This document shows, in pieces, positions 6,341 to 14,006 of a stretch of 37,559 nucleotides of DNA (the stretch's first letter is position 1; each line of letters starts with the position of its first letter). The stretch is from IMG/VR virus record IMGVR_UViG_3300021957_000121, positions 1 to 37,559 of that record; one strand, given 5' to 3'. A program made the translations under genes and the position numbers. Under the pieces are notes generated by a model. The model worked only from the letters and a program-made list of their open reading frames with translations, ran no database searches and was not told where the DNA came from. Source of the DNA: a virus.

Positions 6341-7207
6341 TTATTTTTCAGTTATAAAGAAGTCTTTTGCGCATTCAACGAGCAAACTACACCTTTTTGT
6401 TATTAAGTAATTCAGCACTTTGTTGTTGGTTTTACCTTGTTGAGATTTATATTTATCCATAATGTTAGTCTGAATATCTTCAGGGATACAGTCTAGATCG
6501 ATAACAATCTTATTGCGGCAGTAATTGCGGAATGTTGCTTCACCCATTACGTCCAGCAGATTTTCGCGGTTTTCATACCACTCTTGAATTTTCTTTGCGC
6601 GTAAGGGCGATTGGCGGCCGCCGTCAACAAATGTTCCATCAGCGCTTAAGATGTTTGGTACTCCATCGCTACTATCACCTTTACAAACATGTTCGAACTT
6701 ATAGTACACTGGGTCGTCTACTTTAAGTGCTGCACGTTTCATTGGACTAAATTGCTTTACATTAGAATAGCGATGAAGCTGAATAAAGTCTTTATCAGAA
6801 GAAACGATCATAACCGGCTCGTGTTGACCGAATTCTTGAGTCGATTCAGTGAGAACTGCGATTACGTCATCAGCTTCAGCGCGATCAGCGTAGACCACTG
6901 GGAATCCCATTTCTTCTGCGATTTCGTCACGGATGTTGTTGAGGAATCCAAAGAGCTTATTCCAGTCAAGAGGTGATTCGTCACGTGAAGTTTTACGCTT
7001 CCCCTTGTATTGAGGAAACTTTTCTTTACGCCAAGAGGTGCGGTCACACGCAATGATCGTTTGCCCATACTCCTCGCGGAACTTGACGTTATAGCGGCGA
7101 ATGCTATTGAGAATCATATGTCTAATAAGACTTTCCTCGATTTCTTCGGGTCGGTCTTGAGAAAAAATAGCGGCGATTGCTATGCCTGAGTAATCTATAA
7201 TTGTAAT
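6341..7207 (-). CDS. rnh: T4-type RNase H / 5'-3' exonuclease with no canonical start codon
   Basis: A FEN-1-like 5' nuclease that removes RNA primers from lagging-strand fragments. The first in-frame ATG (7117) would cut off the first catalytic aspartate. The frame stays open upstream and encodes ITIIDYSGIAIAAIF, matching T4 RNase H (LIDFSQIALS), then SLIRHMILNSI, matching T4 MVRHLILNSI. Further motifs are RAEADDVIAVL, SSDKDFIQLH and KGDSSDGVPN. I place the start at ATT (7207), 6 nt after an AAGGAAAGG ribosome site, giving 288 aa (T4: 305). An in-frame stop lies just above. ATT initiation, or a base lost from an ATG, are both possible. Confidence 0.85.
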   Translation of the reverse strand: MTIIDYSGIAIAAIFSQDRPEEIEESLIRHMILNSIRRYNVKFREEYGQTIIACDRTSWRKEKFPQYKGKRKTSRDESPLDWNKLFGFLNNIRDEIAEEMGFPVVYADRAEADDVIAVLTESTQEFGQHEPVMIVSSDKDFIQLHRYSNVKQFSPMKRAALKVDDPVYYKFEHVCKGDSSDGVPNILSADGTFVDGGRQSPLRAKKIQEWYENRENLLDVMGEATFRNYCRNKIVIDLDCIPEDIQTNIMDKYKSQQGKTNNKVLNYLITKRCSLLVECAKDFFITEK

Positions 7208-7260
7208 GGGATGCCTTTCCTTATGGTATGTTTATATGTAGCTTATTGCTTTACTACTAT

Positions 7261-7289
7261 ATTATACCATAGTTTAGGCCTTTTGTACA
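7261..7289 (-). promoter_or_regulatory. Early promoter TGTACA-17-TATAAT for rnh
   Basis: Minus strand: TGTACA at 7289-7284, 17-bp spacer, TATAAT at 7266-7261 with TGG before it. It is nearly identical to the promoter at 5881-5909. The leader to the proposed rnh start is about 50 nt and contains the AAGGAAAGG ribosome site. Confidence 0.85.
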
Positions 7290-7292
7290 CCG

Positions 7293-7733
7293 CTAAGTGA
7301 AGTCTTCTGGTGTAAGGGCTTTTAGATGAGCTCTATTGATACGACCGCCAAAAAAGGCGTTGTGATATTCTTCTGGTTTTAATAGCGCATGAGTAGTCAT
7401 TTGCTCGTAGCACTCCATATAACTCATCACGCCCTTTGATTTGCAGAGATGAATGATTTCTCGTTTGAAGTGGTCTAATCCGTTTTCTTCAACAATAAGT
7501 TTTACAGCTTCACTTGAACCGCAATACGTTTTCCAATCAGATTCTTTTAAAGATCTGCGCTTTCGCGTCTTACCTTTCAAAGGTGGTTTAGTCACTTTAC
7601 TCCATATCGTTTTTTTTCCGATATATTTCATGCCAGTAGAAGTATCCGTAACGACATAGACAAACCCACACCACTTCTCAAGTTCTTCTTTTGGTGGATC
7701 CCACTTTTTTCCCTTATATACCCAATCGCTCAT
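7293..7733 (-). CDS. Conserved T4-like GIY-YIG-fold protein
   Basis: 146 aa starting MSDWVYKGKKWDPP. The GIY-YIG signature is seen as GFVYVVT (residues 23-29) and KYIGKK (36-41). It is followed by a basic block GKTRKRRSLKESDWKTYCGSS and an Asn/His-rich C-terminus. Stand-alone relatives are present in many T4-like phages and are usually called Seg-like or putative endonucleases; DNA cleavage is inferred from the fold. It is the full-length member of a broken pair: a related 34-codon 5' fragment lies at 8530-8634 across the homing endonuclease. Confidence 0.75.
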   Translation of the reverse strand: MSDWVYKGKKWDPPKEELEKWCGFVYVVTDTSTGMKYIGKKTIWSKVTKPPLKGKTRKRRSLKESDWKTYCGSSEAVKLIVEENGLDHFKREIIHLCKSKGVMSYMECYEQMTTHALLKPEEYHNAFFGGRINRAHLKALTPEDFT

Positions 7734-7751
7734 TCTTAAAACATGTTTTAT

Positions 7752-7759
7752 TATAAATA
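7752..7759 (+). promoter_or_regulatory. T4-type late promoter TATAAATA on the plus strand
   Basis: A perfect TATAAATA is the only late-promoter match pointing right in the area. It lies 72 nt before the ATG of the plus-strand homing endonuclease, so it probably drives that gene. T4 homing endonuclease genes are known to use late promoters. A 14-bp palindrome, TAAAACATGTTTTA (7737-7750), abuts it. Confidence 0.6.
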
Positions 7760-7831
7760 GAAGTACTGGTCACGGTATTGACGTACCCACCAGCTCTAAA
7801 CTTATTAACCTTAAACGAAAGAAGTTCAGCT

Positions 7832-8533
7832 ATGTATATTTATACACCGTACACCTATCTAATCGGGTGGTCAAAATTAAACAAATGGTACTATGGCGTA
7901 CGCTTTGCAAAGAAGTCTGCCTGTTTGTACGAAACAGGTTGTCACCCCGATGATTTTTGGAAAACGTATTTTACTTCAAGTAAAGCCGTAGAATCATTCA
8001 AAGAAGACAATGGTGAGCCAGATATCGTTGAGATACGCAAACAATTCAAAACTGCAAACGAAGCACGTGATTGGGAAATGCGAGTGTTATTAAAACTCGA
8101 TGTCAAAAATAATGACGACTGGTTGAACAAACGACCTTTTACACCGTCTTGCGAGCCAGGTTGGGCCTGGTCAGAGGAGAGCAAAGGTAATTCAAGAAAA
8201 CCTAAATCTAAAGATCACGCTAGAAATATATCTAGGGGAAGAACTGGTATCACATTCTCCAATTCACACATAGAAAATATCAGAATTGCTACAACTGGAG
8301 TTAAGCAACGTGACGTGACTAAAAGAAAGCGGAGTGAGACTATGAGTAAATTAAAATGGTGGAATGATGGATCAACCAATGTTAGATCAGTAACACCACC
8401 TGACACACAATGGCAATCAGGAAGATGCGGTAAATACACTCAAAGAGCAACTAAGGAATGCCCTCACTGTGGAAAAATCGGTAAAGGTGGTGCTATGTCT
8501 ATGTGGCATTTCGATAACTGTAAATACCGTTAG
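7832..8533 (+). CDS. GIY-YIG-type homing endonuclease with zinc finger (only plus-strand gene)
   Basis: 233 aa from ATG 7832; a TTG start at 7778 is disfavoured. The N-terminal nuclease domain reads YLIGW (9-13), then YYGVR (20-24), a divergent GIY-YIG. The middle has NUMOD3-like DNA-binding repeats (RNISRGRTGITFSNSH and KRKRSETMSKLKW). The C-terminus carries a CPHC...H...C zinc finger. This architecture is that of free-standing phage homing endonucleases, which cut an allele lacking them and spread by repair. Orientation opposite to all neighbours, its own late promoter and a flanking gene fragment mark it as a recent insertion. Confidence 0.8.
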   Translation: MYIYTPYTYLIGWSKLNKWYYGVRFAKKSACLYETGCHPDDFWKTYFTSSKAVESFKEDNGEPDIVEIRKQFKTANEARDWEMRVLLKLDVKNNDDWLNKRPFTPSCEPGWAWSEESKGNSRKPKSKDHARNISRGRTGITFSNSHIENIRIATTGVKQRDVTKRKRSETMSKLKWWNDGSTNVRSVTPPDTQWQSGRCGKYTQRATKECPHCGKIGKGGAMSMWHFDNCKYR

Positions 8534-8634
8534 ATATACTTCATGCTAGTAGAAGTATCGGTGACAACATAGACAAACCCTACGTTATCACCGATCATTT
8601 CACTAGTAAACTCTTTACCTTTGTAACTCCACAT
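8530..8634 (-). pseudogene. Truncated 5' copy of the GIY-YIG gene at 7293-7733
   Basis: Thirty-four codons from an ATG read MWSYKGKEFTSEMIGDNVGF, then VYVVTDTSTSMKYI and a stop. The last 17 residues match residues 22-38 of the 7293-7733 protein (GFVYVVTDTSTGMKYI), with about 43 of 48 bases identical. Similarity ends exactly at the YIG half of the active-site motif, where the homing endonuclease stop codon overlaps the fragment stop. It is best read as the cut-off 5' end of the gene into which the element went. Confidence 0.85.
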
Positions 8635-8642
8635 GGAGTTAT

Positions 8643-8804
8643 TTATTCGTACTCTTCTTCGCCGATTAGTTCTACTTCTCCGTAATTTTCAGCACCACAG
8701 AATGGGCAGTACGATGGATGTAAGTCTGGATCGACATCTTCATCTCTGTATTGAACAGAGTATTGTGAATCGCAGTGGCGACAATATTGTGTTTCTTTAA
8801 TCAT
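8643..8804 (-). CDS. Small zinc ribbon protein downstream of nrdA
   Basis: 53 aa starting MIKETQYCRHC. Two CxxC pairs (CRHC near residue 8 and CPFC near residue 34) flank an acidic loop (DEDVDPDLHPSY), and an acidic tail follows. It overlaps the nrdA stop as TAATG, so it is translated with RNR. It could bind nucleic acid or assist RNR; no direct evidence. Confidence 0.7.
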   Translation of the reverse strand: MIKETQYCRHCDSQYSVQYRDEDVDPDLHPSYCPFCGAENYGEVELIGEEEYE

Positions 8805-10438
8805 TAACCCTCGCACGATGTGCATGTAAGTAAGTTGCGTGATAGCTCTTGTGCTGGATTAGTACCACGATGATAGTAGAGCGTTTTTACACCCTGTTCC
8901 CACGCGTAAATGAGAAGTTGATTTGTATCGCGTGGTGGAGTCTTAGGGTGAATCATTAGATTAATACTCTGCGATTGATCAATGTACTTTTGACGAATAC
9001 CTGTTTGTAGAATAACTTCCTTCTGTGAGATTTCACCGAATGTTTTAAACACGTCTTTTTCGTGATCAGATAAGAACATTAAGTGTTGAACACTTCCACC
9101 CGTTACAAGAATAGACTTCCATACATCAGAATTGTCATGACCGTGTTCTTTAAGTACTTCCTTTAAGAAAGGATTCTTATAAGTAAACTTACCTTTTGCG
9201 AGATCTTTCACAAAGTAGTTACTATTCAACGGTTCAATACTAGGTGATACTTGACCAAGTATGAATGAACTTGAGGTTGTAGGTGCGATTGCTTGAGTTG
9301 TCATGTTCCTACGACCCGAGCCTTTTAACTTTTCAGGTACACCATAAGTTTTAGCCAGTTCACGTGATGCGGTCATACTTTCAGCTTCAATATGACTAAA
9401 GATCTGATTAGTCAGCATTTTAGCTTCTAAACTCTCGAAGGCTACACTCTTAGATTGTAGGAATGAGTGCCATCCAAGGACACCTATTCCAAGTGCACGT
9501 TGTTGTATTGAGAACTTACGAGGTGCTTCCATAAATGGTAAACCTTCAGTCTTTTCGATGAACTCTTCAATCACCGTGTCAAGGAAGCGCGTAAGAACTT
9601 GAACAGCGTCTGTTTCTTTCCACTCTTCGTAGTGCAATAGGTTCATAGAAGATAAACAGCAGACAAAAGATTCTTCTTCACTCGTTGACAAACAAATTTC
9701 AGAACATAGGTTTGAAGCGTGGATCTTACCGCTTTCTTTTGGCTTATTTTTATTCACAGTATCACTAAACATGATGTAAGGATACCCGCTTTCATAACGC
9801 TTTTGAATAACTTTACCCCAAATCTTACGCTTGTCTTTATCTCCATCGAGCATTTCTTTCATGAACTTATCAGTGACTGTTACGCCAATTGACATGTTCT
9901 GAATGGGATTACCATCACCACGAATTTGAAGGAACTCGAGGATGTCAGGATGTTCAATAGGCATATAACCAGCAAAGGAACCACGACGGACGTTGCTCTG
10001 AGAAACAACATTCGTCATGGTTTCGAATAGTTCCATAAAATGTACAGGACCATTTGAATTACCACCTGCTGATATTTCAGAACCCCGACTACGCAGTGCT
10101 CCAAAGTATGCAGATGTTCCTCCACCCATTTTAGTCATCATGCCAACCTCGGCTTGTTTACCTAAAATAGATTCCATGGTGTCGCCAATGAAAGATCCAA
10201 AGCAAGAAATGGGTAAGCCACGTTTAAGCCCATAGTTTGCCCAGATCGGAGATGCTAACGAGTACCATCCTCTTGACATGTAATCTTCAAATCTGTCTGC
10301 GAAGCCATCTTCACCTAAGATTCGTTGTGCTTTCAGCGCGATTTGTCTTATTCTTTTTTCAGGGGTTTGTCCTTCAGTCAAGTAACCTCTTTCAAGAAAA
10401 AGACGCGAATCTTTATTTAGCCAGTAATATTTTTCCAT
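8804..10438 (-). CDS. nrdA: Class Ia ribonucleotide reductase, large subunit
   Basis: 544 aa, short because the N-terminal ATP-cone is missing, so dATP inhibition at that site is probably absent. Catalytic residues are visible: Cys79 in GLPISCFGS, N-x-C-x-E at Asn243-Cys245-Glu247, the second redox cysteine at 260/261 in FVCCLSSMN, the radical-path pair Tyr521-Tyr522 in TLYYHRG, and the C-terminal shuttle cysteines Cys539 and Cys542. It reduces ribonucleoside diphosphates to deoxy forms together with NrdB. The gene is 15 nt from nrdB in one operon. No glutaredoxin gene is seen in the window. Confidence 0.95.
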   Translation of the reverse strand: MEKYYWLNKDSRLFLERGYLTEGQTPEKRIRQIALKAQRILGEDGFADRFEDYMSRGWYSLASPIWANYGLKRGLPISCFGSFIGDTMESILGKQAEVGMMTKMGGGTSAYFGALRSRGSEISAGGNSNGPVHFMELFETMTNVVSQSNVRRGSFAGYMPIEHPDILEFLQIRGDGNPIQNMSIGVTVTDKFMKEMLDGDKDKRKIWGKVIQKRYESGYPYIMFSDTVNKNKPKESGKIHASNLCSEICLSTSEEESFVCCLSSMNLLHYEEWKETDAVQVLTRFLDTVIEEFIEKTEGLPFMEAPRKFSIQQRALGIGVLGWHSFLQSKSVAFESLEAKMLTNQIFSHIEAESMTASRELAKTYGVPEKLKGSGRRNMTTQAIAPTTSSSFILGQVSPSIEPLNSNYFVKDLAKGKFTYKNPFLKEVLKEHGHDNSDVWKSILVTGGSVQHLMFLSDHEKDVFKTFGEISQKEVILQTGIRQKYIDQSQSINLMIHPKTPPRDTNQLLIYAWEQGVKTLYYHRGTNPAQELSRNLLTCTSCEG

Positions 10439-10453
10439 AGTGTATATATACCC

Positions 10454-11431
10454 TTAAAATAGGTCGTCTTCGTCGTATGATTTGTCTTTCTTTGAGTACT
10501 CGGTCGGCCGTTTAAAAAAGAAGTCGGTTGCGGTATTTCCGAGGACGTCCTCATCAAACCAAGTTGTCTTTTCTAATAGCGATTGATCAACGTCATCAAA
10601 CACCGGTTTAATACTAATCTGTGTAAGAGAGTCGTTGAGTCGATTCTTGATAAAATTTTGTAGAATAGGAGTACTCAAATGTTCTGATTGATACCCATTC
10701 ACCGACCATTCAATGATTTTAGATTCTGCTTTAAATGCTTCTACACACTCATGGCGGATACGCTCTTCAAACTCTTCGTCAAACAACTCAGGGTGTTCTT
10801 CACGAATTGTATTCACTAGTTTAATACCAACCATCGCATGGATAAGCTCTTCTTTTGATGTGTACGCCACTTGCTGAGATACATCTTTAAGCTGGTTTTT
10901 GAAACGATTAAAGTAGTTAATGGTATAGAACTGACTAAATAGTGAAACGTTTTCTACATACAGCGTAAATAGAATAAGAGAATATACGTACTGCTTCTTT
11001 GAATCTTTATAGTACTTGTGTAAATACTTGCGGAGATACTTTACTCGATTTTGAATAATGTCAAGTTTAAGATTTTCTTCAAACACGTCTTCCATGTCAA
11101 GAATATCAATTAAGCGCTCGTAGGCGTTATTATGAATAACCTCGACATTAGCCATCACGTAACCGAGATCAGTGATTGACGGGTGCGGTAGGTTTTCTCC
11201 CACTTTAGCCCAAAAGGTTTTTACTGCTACTTCGATTTGTGCAATTGCTGATAATGAACGAGTAACCATGTCTCGTTCATTATCTGACATATTCACTTTA
11301 AAGTCTTGAACGTCTGACTGGAAATTGAATTCCTTATCGGTCCAAAACCCATTATGCATTGCAGTAATGAACTCTTCAGTCCAAGGGTAGTGATCAGGTT
11401 TGCGTGATATTTGTTCTTCGAAAATTGACAT
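10454..11431 (-). CDS. nrdB: Class Ia ribonucleotide reductase, small (radical) subunit
   Basis: 325 aa. The di-iron/tyrosyl-radical site is intact. Ligands are Glu67 (IEVAV), Glu97 and His100 in EVIHNNAY with the radical Tyr104 (spacing E-x2-H-x3-Y as in E. coli NrdB), the Glu in LYVENVSLF, and E-x2-H in EELIHAM. The acidic, aromatic tail (KDKSYDEDDLF) is the NrdA-docking peptide. It is the first gene after the promoter at 11465-11493 with a leader of roughly 30 nt, and precedes nrdA. Confidence 0.95.
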   Translation of the reverse strand: MSIFEEQISRKPDHYPWTEEFITAMHNGFWTDKEFNFQSDVQDFKVNMSDNERDMVTRSLSAIAQIEVAVKTFWAKVGENLPHPSITDLGYVMANVEVIHNNAYERLIDILDMEDVFEENLKLDIIQNRVKYLRKYLHKYYKDSKKQYVYSLILFTLYVENVSLFSQFYTINYFNRFKNQLKDVSQQVAYTSKEELIHAMVGIKLVNTIREEHPELFDEEFEERIRHECVEAFKAESKIIEWSVNGYQSEHLSTPILQNFIKNRLNDSLTQISIKPVFDDVDQSLLEKTTWFDEDVLGNTATDFFFKRPTEYSKKDKSYDEDDLF

Positions 11432-11464
11432 GTTGATGGCGTTTCTTTACTTGATTAAGGTTCT

Positions 11465-11493
11465 ATTATACCACACAATAGGCTGCGTGTAAA
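11465..11493 (-). promoter_or_regulatory. Early promoter TTTACA-17-TATAAT for nrdBA
   Basis: Minus strand: TTTACA at 11493-11488, 17-bp spacer, TATAAT at 11470-11465 with TGG before it. It belongs to the same set as the TGTACA promoters elsewhere in the window, with one change in the -35. Confidence 0.8.
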
Positions 11494-11510
11494 CAACAAA
11501 AGCGAATTAA

Positions 11511-11798
11511 TTACTCGCCTGAGGTCTTTGGCCTTATAGCTTTTAACGCGCCATCTTCTTCATTTCTTAAAACTATAACAGCGTTGTTATTACGCTTATA
11601 ATAGGTATAGATTGAATTTTCTACGTCGTCTTGAAGATTAAGATATTTACTCCATCTTTCAAATTTTGTTCGACCCGTCTGAAAGCGCTTAAAGGTGTCT
11701 GCGGTTACTGTAAACCTGCGAGCTTTTCTTTTTTTCTTTGCGCCTAGTGGTCGATCTGCAATTGCTATAGATCCAGTGGTGACATTATCATTTATCAT
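11511..11798 (-). CDS. Small basic conserved phage protein of unknown function
   Basis: 95 aa starting MINDNVTTGSIAIADRPLG. A basic patch, KKKRKARR (21-28), is followed by a helical region FKRFQTGRTKFERWSKYL. The N-terminal TTGSIAIADRPLG is a motif I recall from T4-like marine phages, without a known function. It overlaps the upstream gene as ATGA. Its operon position puts it in the late structural group. Confidence 0.65.
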   Translation of the reverse strand: MINDNVTTGSIAIADRPLGAKKKRKARRFTVTADTFKRFQTGRTKFERWSKYLNLQDDVENSIYTYYKRNNNAVIVLRNEEDGALKAIRPKTSGE

Positions 11799-12373
11799 TT
11801 GCTAATGTCCTCTTGTGTGATATAAACGTACTGGTGTGTTTTTATGTGCTTTGCTTTAAAAACCGGATGACCCAATACTGATCCAACCGGTGCTTGTTCC
11901 GCGATCTCAACCCAAGTGTTCTTTTTAGCTAATAGTTCACCTGTCTTGGGCAATGCAATATCGCGCGCGAGTGCATATTTACCTTCTTCTATGTATCCTT
12001 CATTAGTCAAATACCATTCATTGAGTTCTGGTTTGTAATCTGTGAGATCACATCCAGTAGCTTCCTTTATGACCTTAAGTAATTTTTTATCACTAATGCC
12101 AGTGTTCTCTTTAATAAGAAAGAGTGCAGCTGCATAGGAGGCAATGGTCGATTTGCCAAGAGGAAGCTTATTTATCAAGCGTTTGATATTGAAGACTAAT
12201 TTGTGGAATGTGTTATACGCTGATTTTTCTTCAGACGTCACGGGCTTTTTAAGTTTTTTGCCGTCTTTATCTACGATGCCCATTTTAAACGCGGTCGTGT
12301 TTTCCCACTTAGTAGTGAGTAAACGCAAAAAGCGGAGTGCGTAGAAAAAATCTGGTCCTTTTAAAAATCCCAT
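11795..12373 (-). CDS. Conserved T4-like phage protein, likely virion-associated
   Basis: 192 aa starting MGFLKGPDFFYALRFLRLLTT. Basic and helical: a segment FHKLVFNIKRLINKLPLGKSTIASYAAALFLI-like (residues ~56-86) could be amphipathic or membrane-seeking, and a C-terminal beta region ends in YVYITQEDISK. The MGFLKGPDFFYALRFLRLLTT block is strongly conserved in marine T4-like phages. Function unknown; late context suggests a structural or assembly role. A possible TATAAATA lies 39 nt upstream (12413-12420). Confidence 0.65.
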   Translation of the reverse strand: MGFLKGPDFFYALRFLRLLTTKWENTTAFKMGIVDKDGKKLKKPVTSEEKSAYNTFHKLVFNIKRLINKLPLGKSTIASYAAALFLIKENTGISDKKLLKVIKEATGCDLTDYKPELNEWYLTNEGYIEEGKYALARDIALPKTGELLAKKNTWVEIAEQAPVGSVLGHPVFKAKHIKTHQYVYITQEDISK

Positions 12374-12374
12374 G

Positions 12375-12743
12375 TTATAAATCTTTTAGTTTGTTTGCTA
12401 TGTTTAAATCAATATTTATATTGTTATGAGTATTCTCTGGCAGATAGTTTAAATAAAGTAGAAACGTTTTCAGTGTTGGCCAAAGATTAACTTCAACTCT
12501 ATGAAATATCATTCTATTCGCTGCAGGTATTTCAAAGACGTTGTAAATCGTAATGATATGATTCAGCAAAAGCCGCTCTTGGATCTTACCAGTATCTCGG
12601 TATCGTCTAAGTAGTCTTACTACGTATTTGAATTTTGCCACATCATCATAGAAATCCTGCGGATCTAAGCAAGCAGGATTTCTATAATGTTTAGCAGCGT
12701 ATAGCTCAAAGTTGGCATTGTTTAATTCGTCGAATAACTTCAT
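12375..12743 (-). CDS. Conserved phage protein of unknown function, leaderless late gene
   Basis: 122 aa starting MKLFDELNNANFELYAAKHY. It is mostly helical, with RLLRRYRDTGKIQERLLLNHII in the middle. It is similar in size and pattern to unknown late proteins of T4-like phages. A perfect TATAAATA ends exactly 5 nt before its ATG, so late transcripts should start at the AUG itself. Confidence 0.7.
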   Translation of the reverse strand: MKLFDELNNANFELYAAKHYRNPACLDPQDFYDDVAKFKYVVRLLRRYRDTGKIQERLLLNHIITIYNVFEIPAANRMIFHRVEVNLWPTLKTFLLYLNYLPENTHNNINIDLNIANKLKDL

Positions 12744-12748
12744 AAAGT

Positions 12749-12756
12749 TATTTATA
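12749..12756 (-). promoter_or_regulatory. Late promoter TATAAATA, 5 nt before ATG
   Basis: Minus strand TATAAATA-ACTTT-ATG. In T4 the late start site lies about 6 nt after the last A, which here is the A of the start codon. It drives the gene at 12375-12743 and probably those downstream. Confidence 0.8.
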
Positions 12757-12764
12757 TAACCTTA

Positions 12765-13625
12765 TTACGAGTCTGCAGCAGCTGATTGTTGTCCTAGAAT
12801 AAATAGGTGGAAATCAGCGGTATCTTTCTTATAAGGATTCTTCTTGCCATTAGACTTTTCACCAGCTTTAAAGGCAGAATTCGATTCAACCGCTTTAGCC
12901 AATTTAGTATCTATAAAGAGTTTTGAAAGCATACTATCAACTTCACGTTTTGTGATTTTAGCGTCTCCACCTTTCACAAAATCAGCAGGAGTAACTGCTT
13001 CTTCAAGATCAACTGATTCAGCAATTCCTTCAAACTCTGGTTGACTCTCAATATATCTGATGTAAATTCTTTCGTTTGGCACTGTCACAGATTTACCTTT
13101 AGATGTTAAGGATCTGAGTTCGCTCCACTTATTAGCCAATTTCTTCGCAAGCCTCTTTGCGGCGTCAGGTGTAGGAGTATTAATATCAACCGTATCAGTA
13201 GCTTCTTCAAGATCAGCTGATTCAACCTTATACTCTTTCCCTTGAAACTTGAATTTTTTCTTACCGGCTTTTTTAGCATCAGTAACAGCTTGTCCAAATG
13301 CGTTACCTTCTTCTACATCATCCTCATCCTCAACTTCCGTTTCTTCGGTGTACTTCTTTTGTTCAGGATCTTCTTTATCGTCAACGGTATGGGCGTCTAC
13401 AGTATCCTTATCAGAATCTTGTACTTCTGTTTCATTTTTTTCACTTGGCTTTTCATGAGTATAACCCATGTCTTTCATTTTTAGATGATCTTCAAGCGAT
13501 TTTGCTTCATGGGCTTTACCCGTTTTTGGATCATACATTGTATGTGGTTTAAAGTCTTTCTTATCTTCTATGACGTGCTTTACAGCTTCGGCCACAGACA
13601 GTGTTATTTTATCGTTGAGTTTCAT
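12765..13625 (-). CDS. Acidic modular protein with possible prohead-protease sites
   Basis: 286 aa starting MKLNDKITLSVAEAVKHVIED. The first 110 residues are very acidic and low in complexity, ending in DDVEEGNAF. Then comes a basic mini-domain (KKFKFQGKEYKVES), the motif SADLEEA, a helical module, AESVDLEEA and a C-terminal module. The strings VEE-G, LEE-A and LEE-A fit the T4 gp21 protease rule (hydrophobic-x-Glu before Ala or Gly). The layout suggests a scaffold or internal head polyprotein cut during maturation; this is inference. The GNAFxxA...GKxYxV mini-module recurs in marine phage structural proteins. Confidence 0.65.
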   Translation of the reverse strand: MKLNDKITLSVAEAVKHVIEDKKDFKPHTMYDPKTGKAHEAKSLEDHLKMKDMGYTHEKPSEKNETEVQDSDKDTVDAHTVDDKEDPEQKKYTEETEVEDEDDVEEGNAFGQAVTDAKKAGKKKFKFQGKEYKVESADLEEATDTVDINTPTPDAAKRLAKKLANKWSELRSLTSKGKSVTVPNERIYIRYIESQPEFEGIAESVDLEEAVTPADFVKGGDAKITKREVDSMLSKLFIDTKLAKAVESNSAFKAGEKSNGKKNPYKKDTADFHLFILGQQSAAADS

Positions 13626-13640
13626 AAGTGTTATGGTATG

Positions 13641-14006
13641 TTATGCGGATTTCTTGGCCGCGTTCATTTTGTCAATTCTATCCAGTTCAGCCTTTTTAAT
13701 TTTAGGTAGAAGCTTTTTCGCGAGTTTTTTAATCAACGATCTTTTTGCTTCAACCTTTTTGTCTATAGCAGCCTTTTGAGCATACGGCATAGAGTTATAA
13801 TCACTTTTTGCTATTTTGTCTCTAATAGTTTCTCTTGCTTTCTTTTCTGCTCGTGCTTTAAGCGTTGGCAGATCGGCCTTTTTCTTGGCTTTCATTTTAC
13901 GCTTTAACGCCATACGAGGAGCAAGGCGCTTCATAGCACGTGAACGCTGTTGACGCTGTTGAGGAGTCAATGGTTTTTCAATAAGGTATTCTATAAACGA
14001 TATCAT
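13641..14006 (-). CDS. Very basic putative internal head protein with CTS-like N-terminus
   Basis: 121 aa, about one third Lys or Arg. It starts MISFIEYLIEK, matching the T4 internal-protein capsid-targeting sequence (MKTYQEFIAE-A) in layout, with Glu at position 10. The rest is basic helix (RAMKRLAPRMALKRKMKAKK and similar), and its charge suits binding packaged DNA. Similar basic proteins occur in marine T4-like phages as unknowns. A DNA-condensing or injected internal protein is my reading; a non-virion DNA-binding protein is the alternative. Confidence 0.65.
   Translation of the reverse strand: MISFIEYLIEKPLTPQQRQQRSRAMKRLAPRMALKRKMKAKKKADLPTLKARAEKKARETIRDKIAKSDYNSMPYAQKAAIDKKVEAKRSLIKKLAKKLLPKIKKAELDRIDKMNAAKKSA

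Noticed and set aside
7734-7831. Missing 3' half of the broken GIY-YIG gene
   Set aside because: I looked on the minus strand between the intact gene and the endonuclease for a leftover 3' part. No frame resembles residues beyond KYIGKK.
12413-12420. TATAAATA inside the gene at 12375-12743
   Set aside because: Within coding sequence, 39 nt before the next ATG. Plausible but not separable from chance; mentioned only under the downstream gene.
13242-13709. Several overlapping plus-strand frames
   Set aside because: They are antisense to the acidic, low-complexity and lysine-rich minus-strand genes. Their residues (Phe, Leu, Ser runs) are what that composition produces, and they have no ribosome site or known motif.
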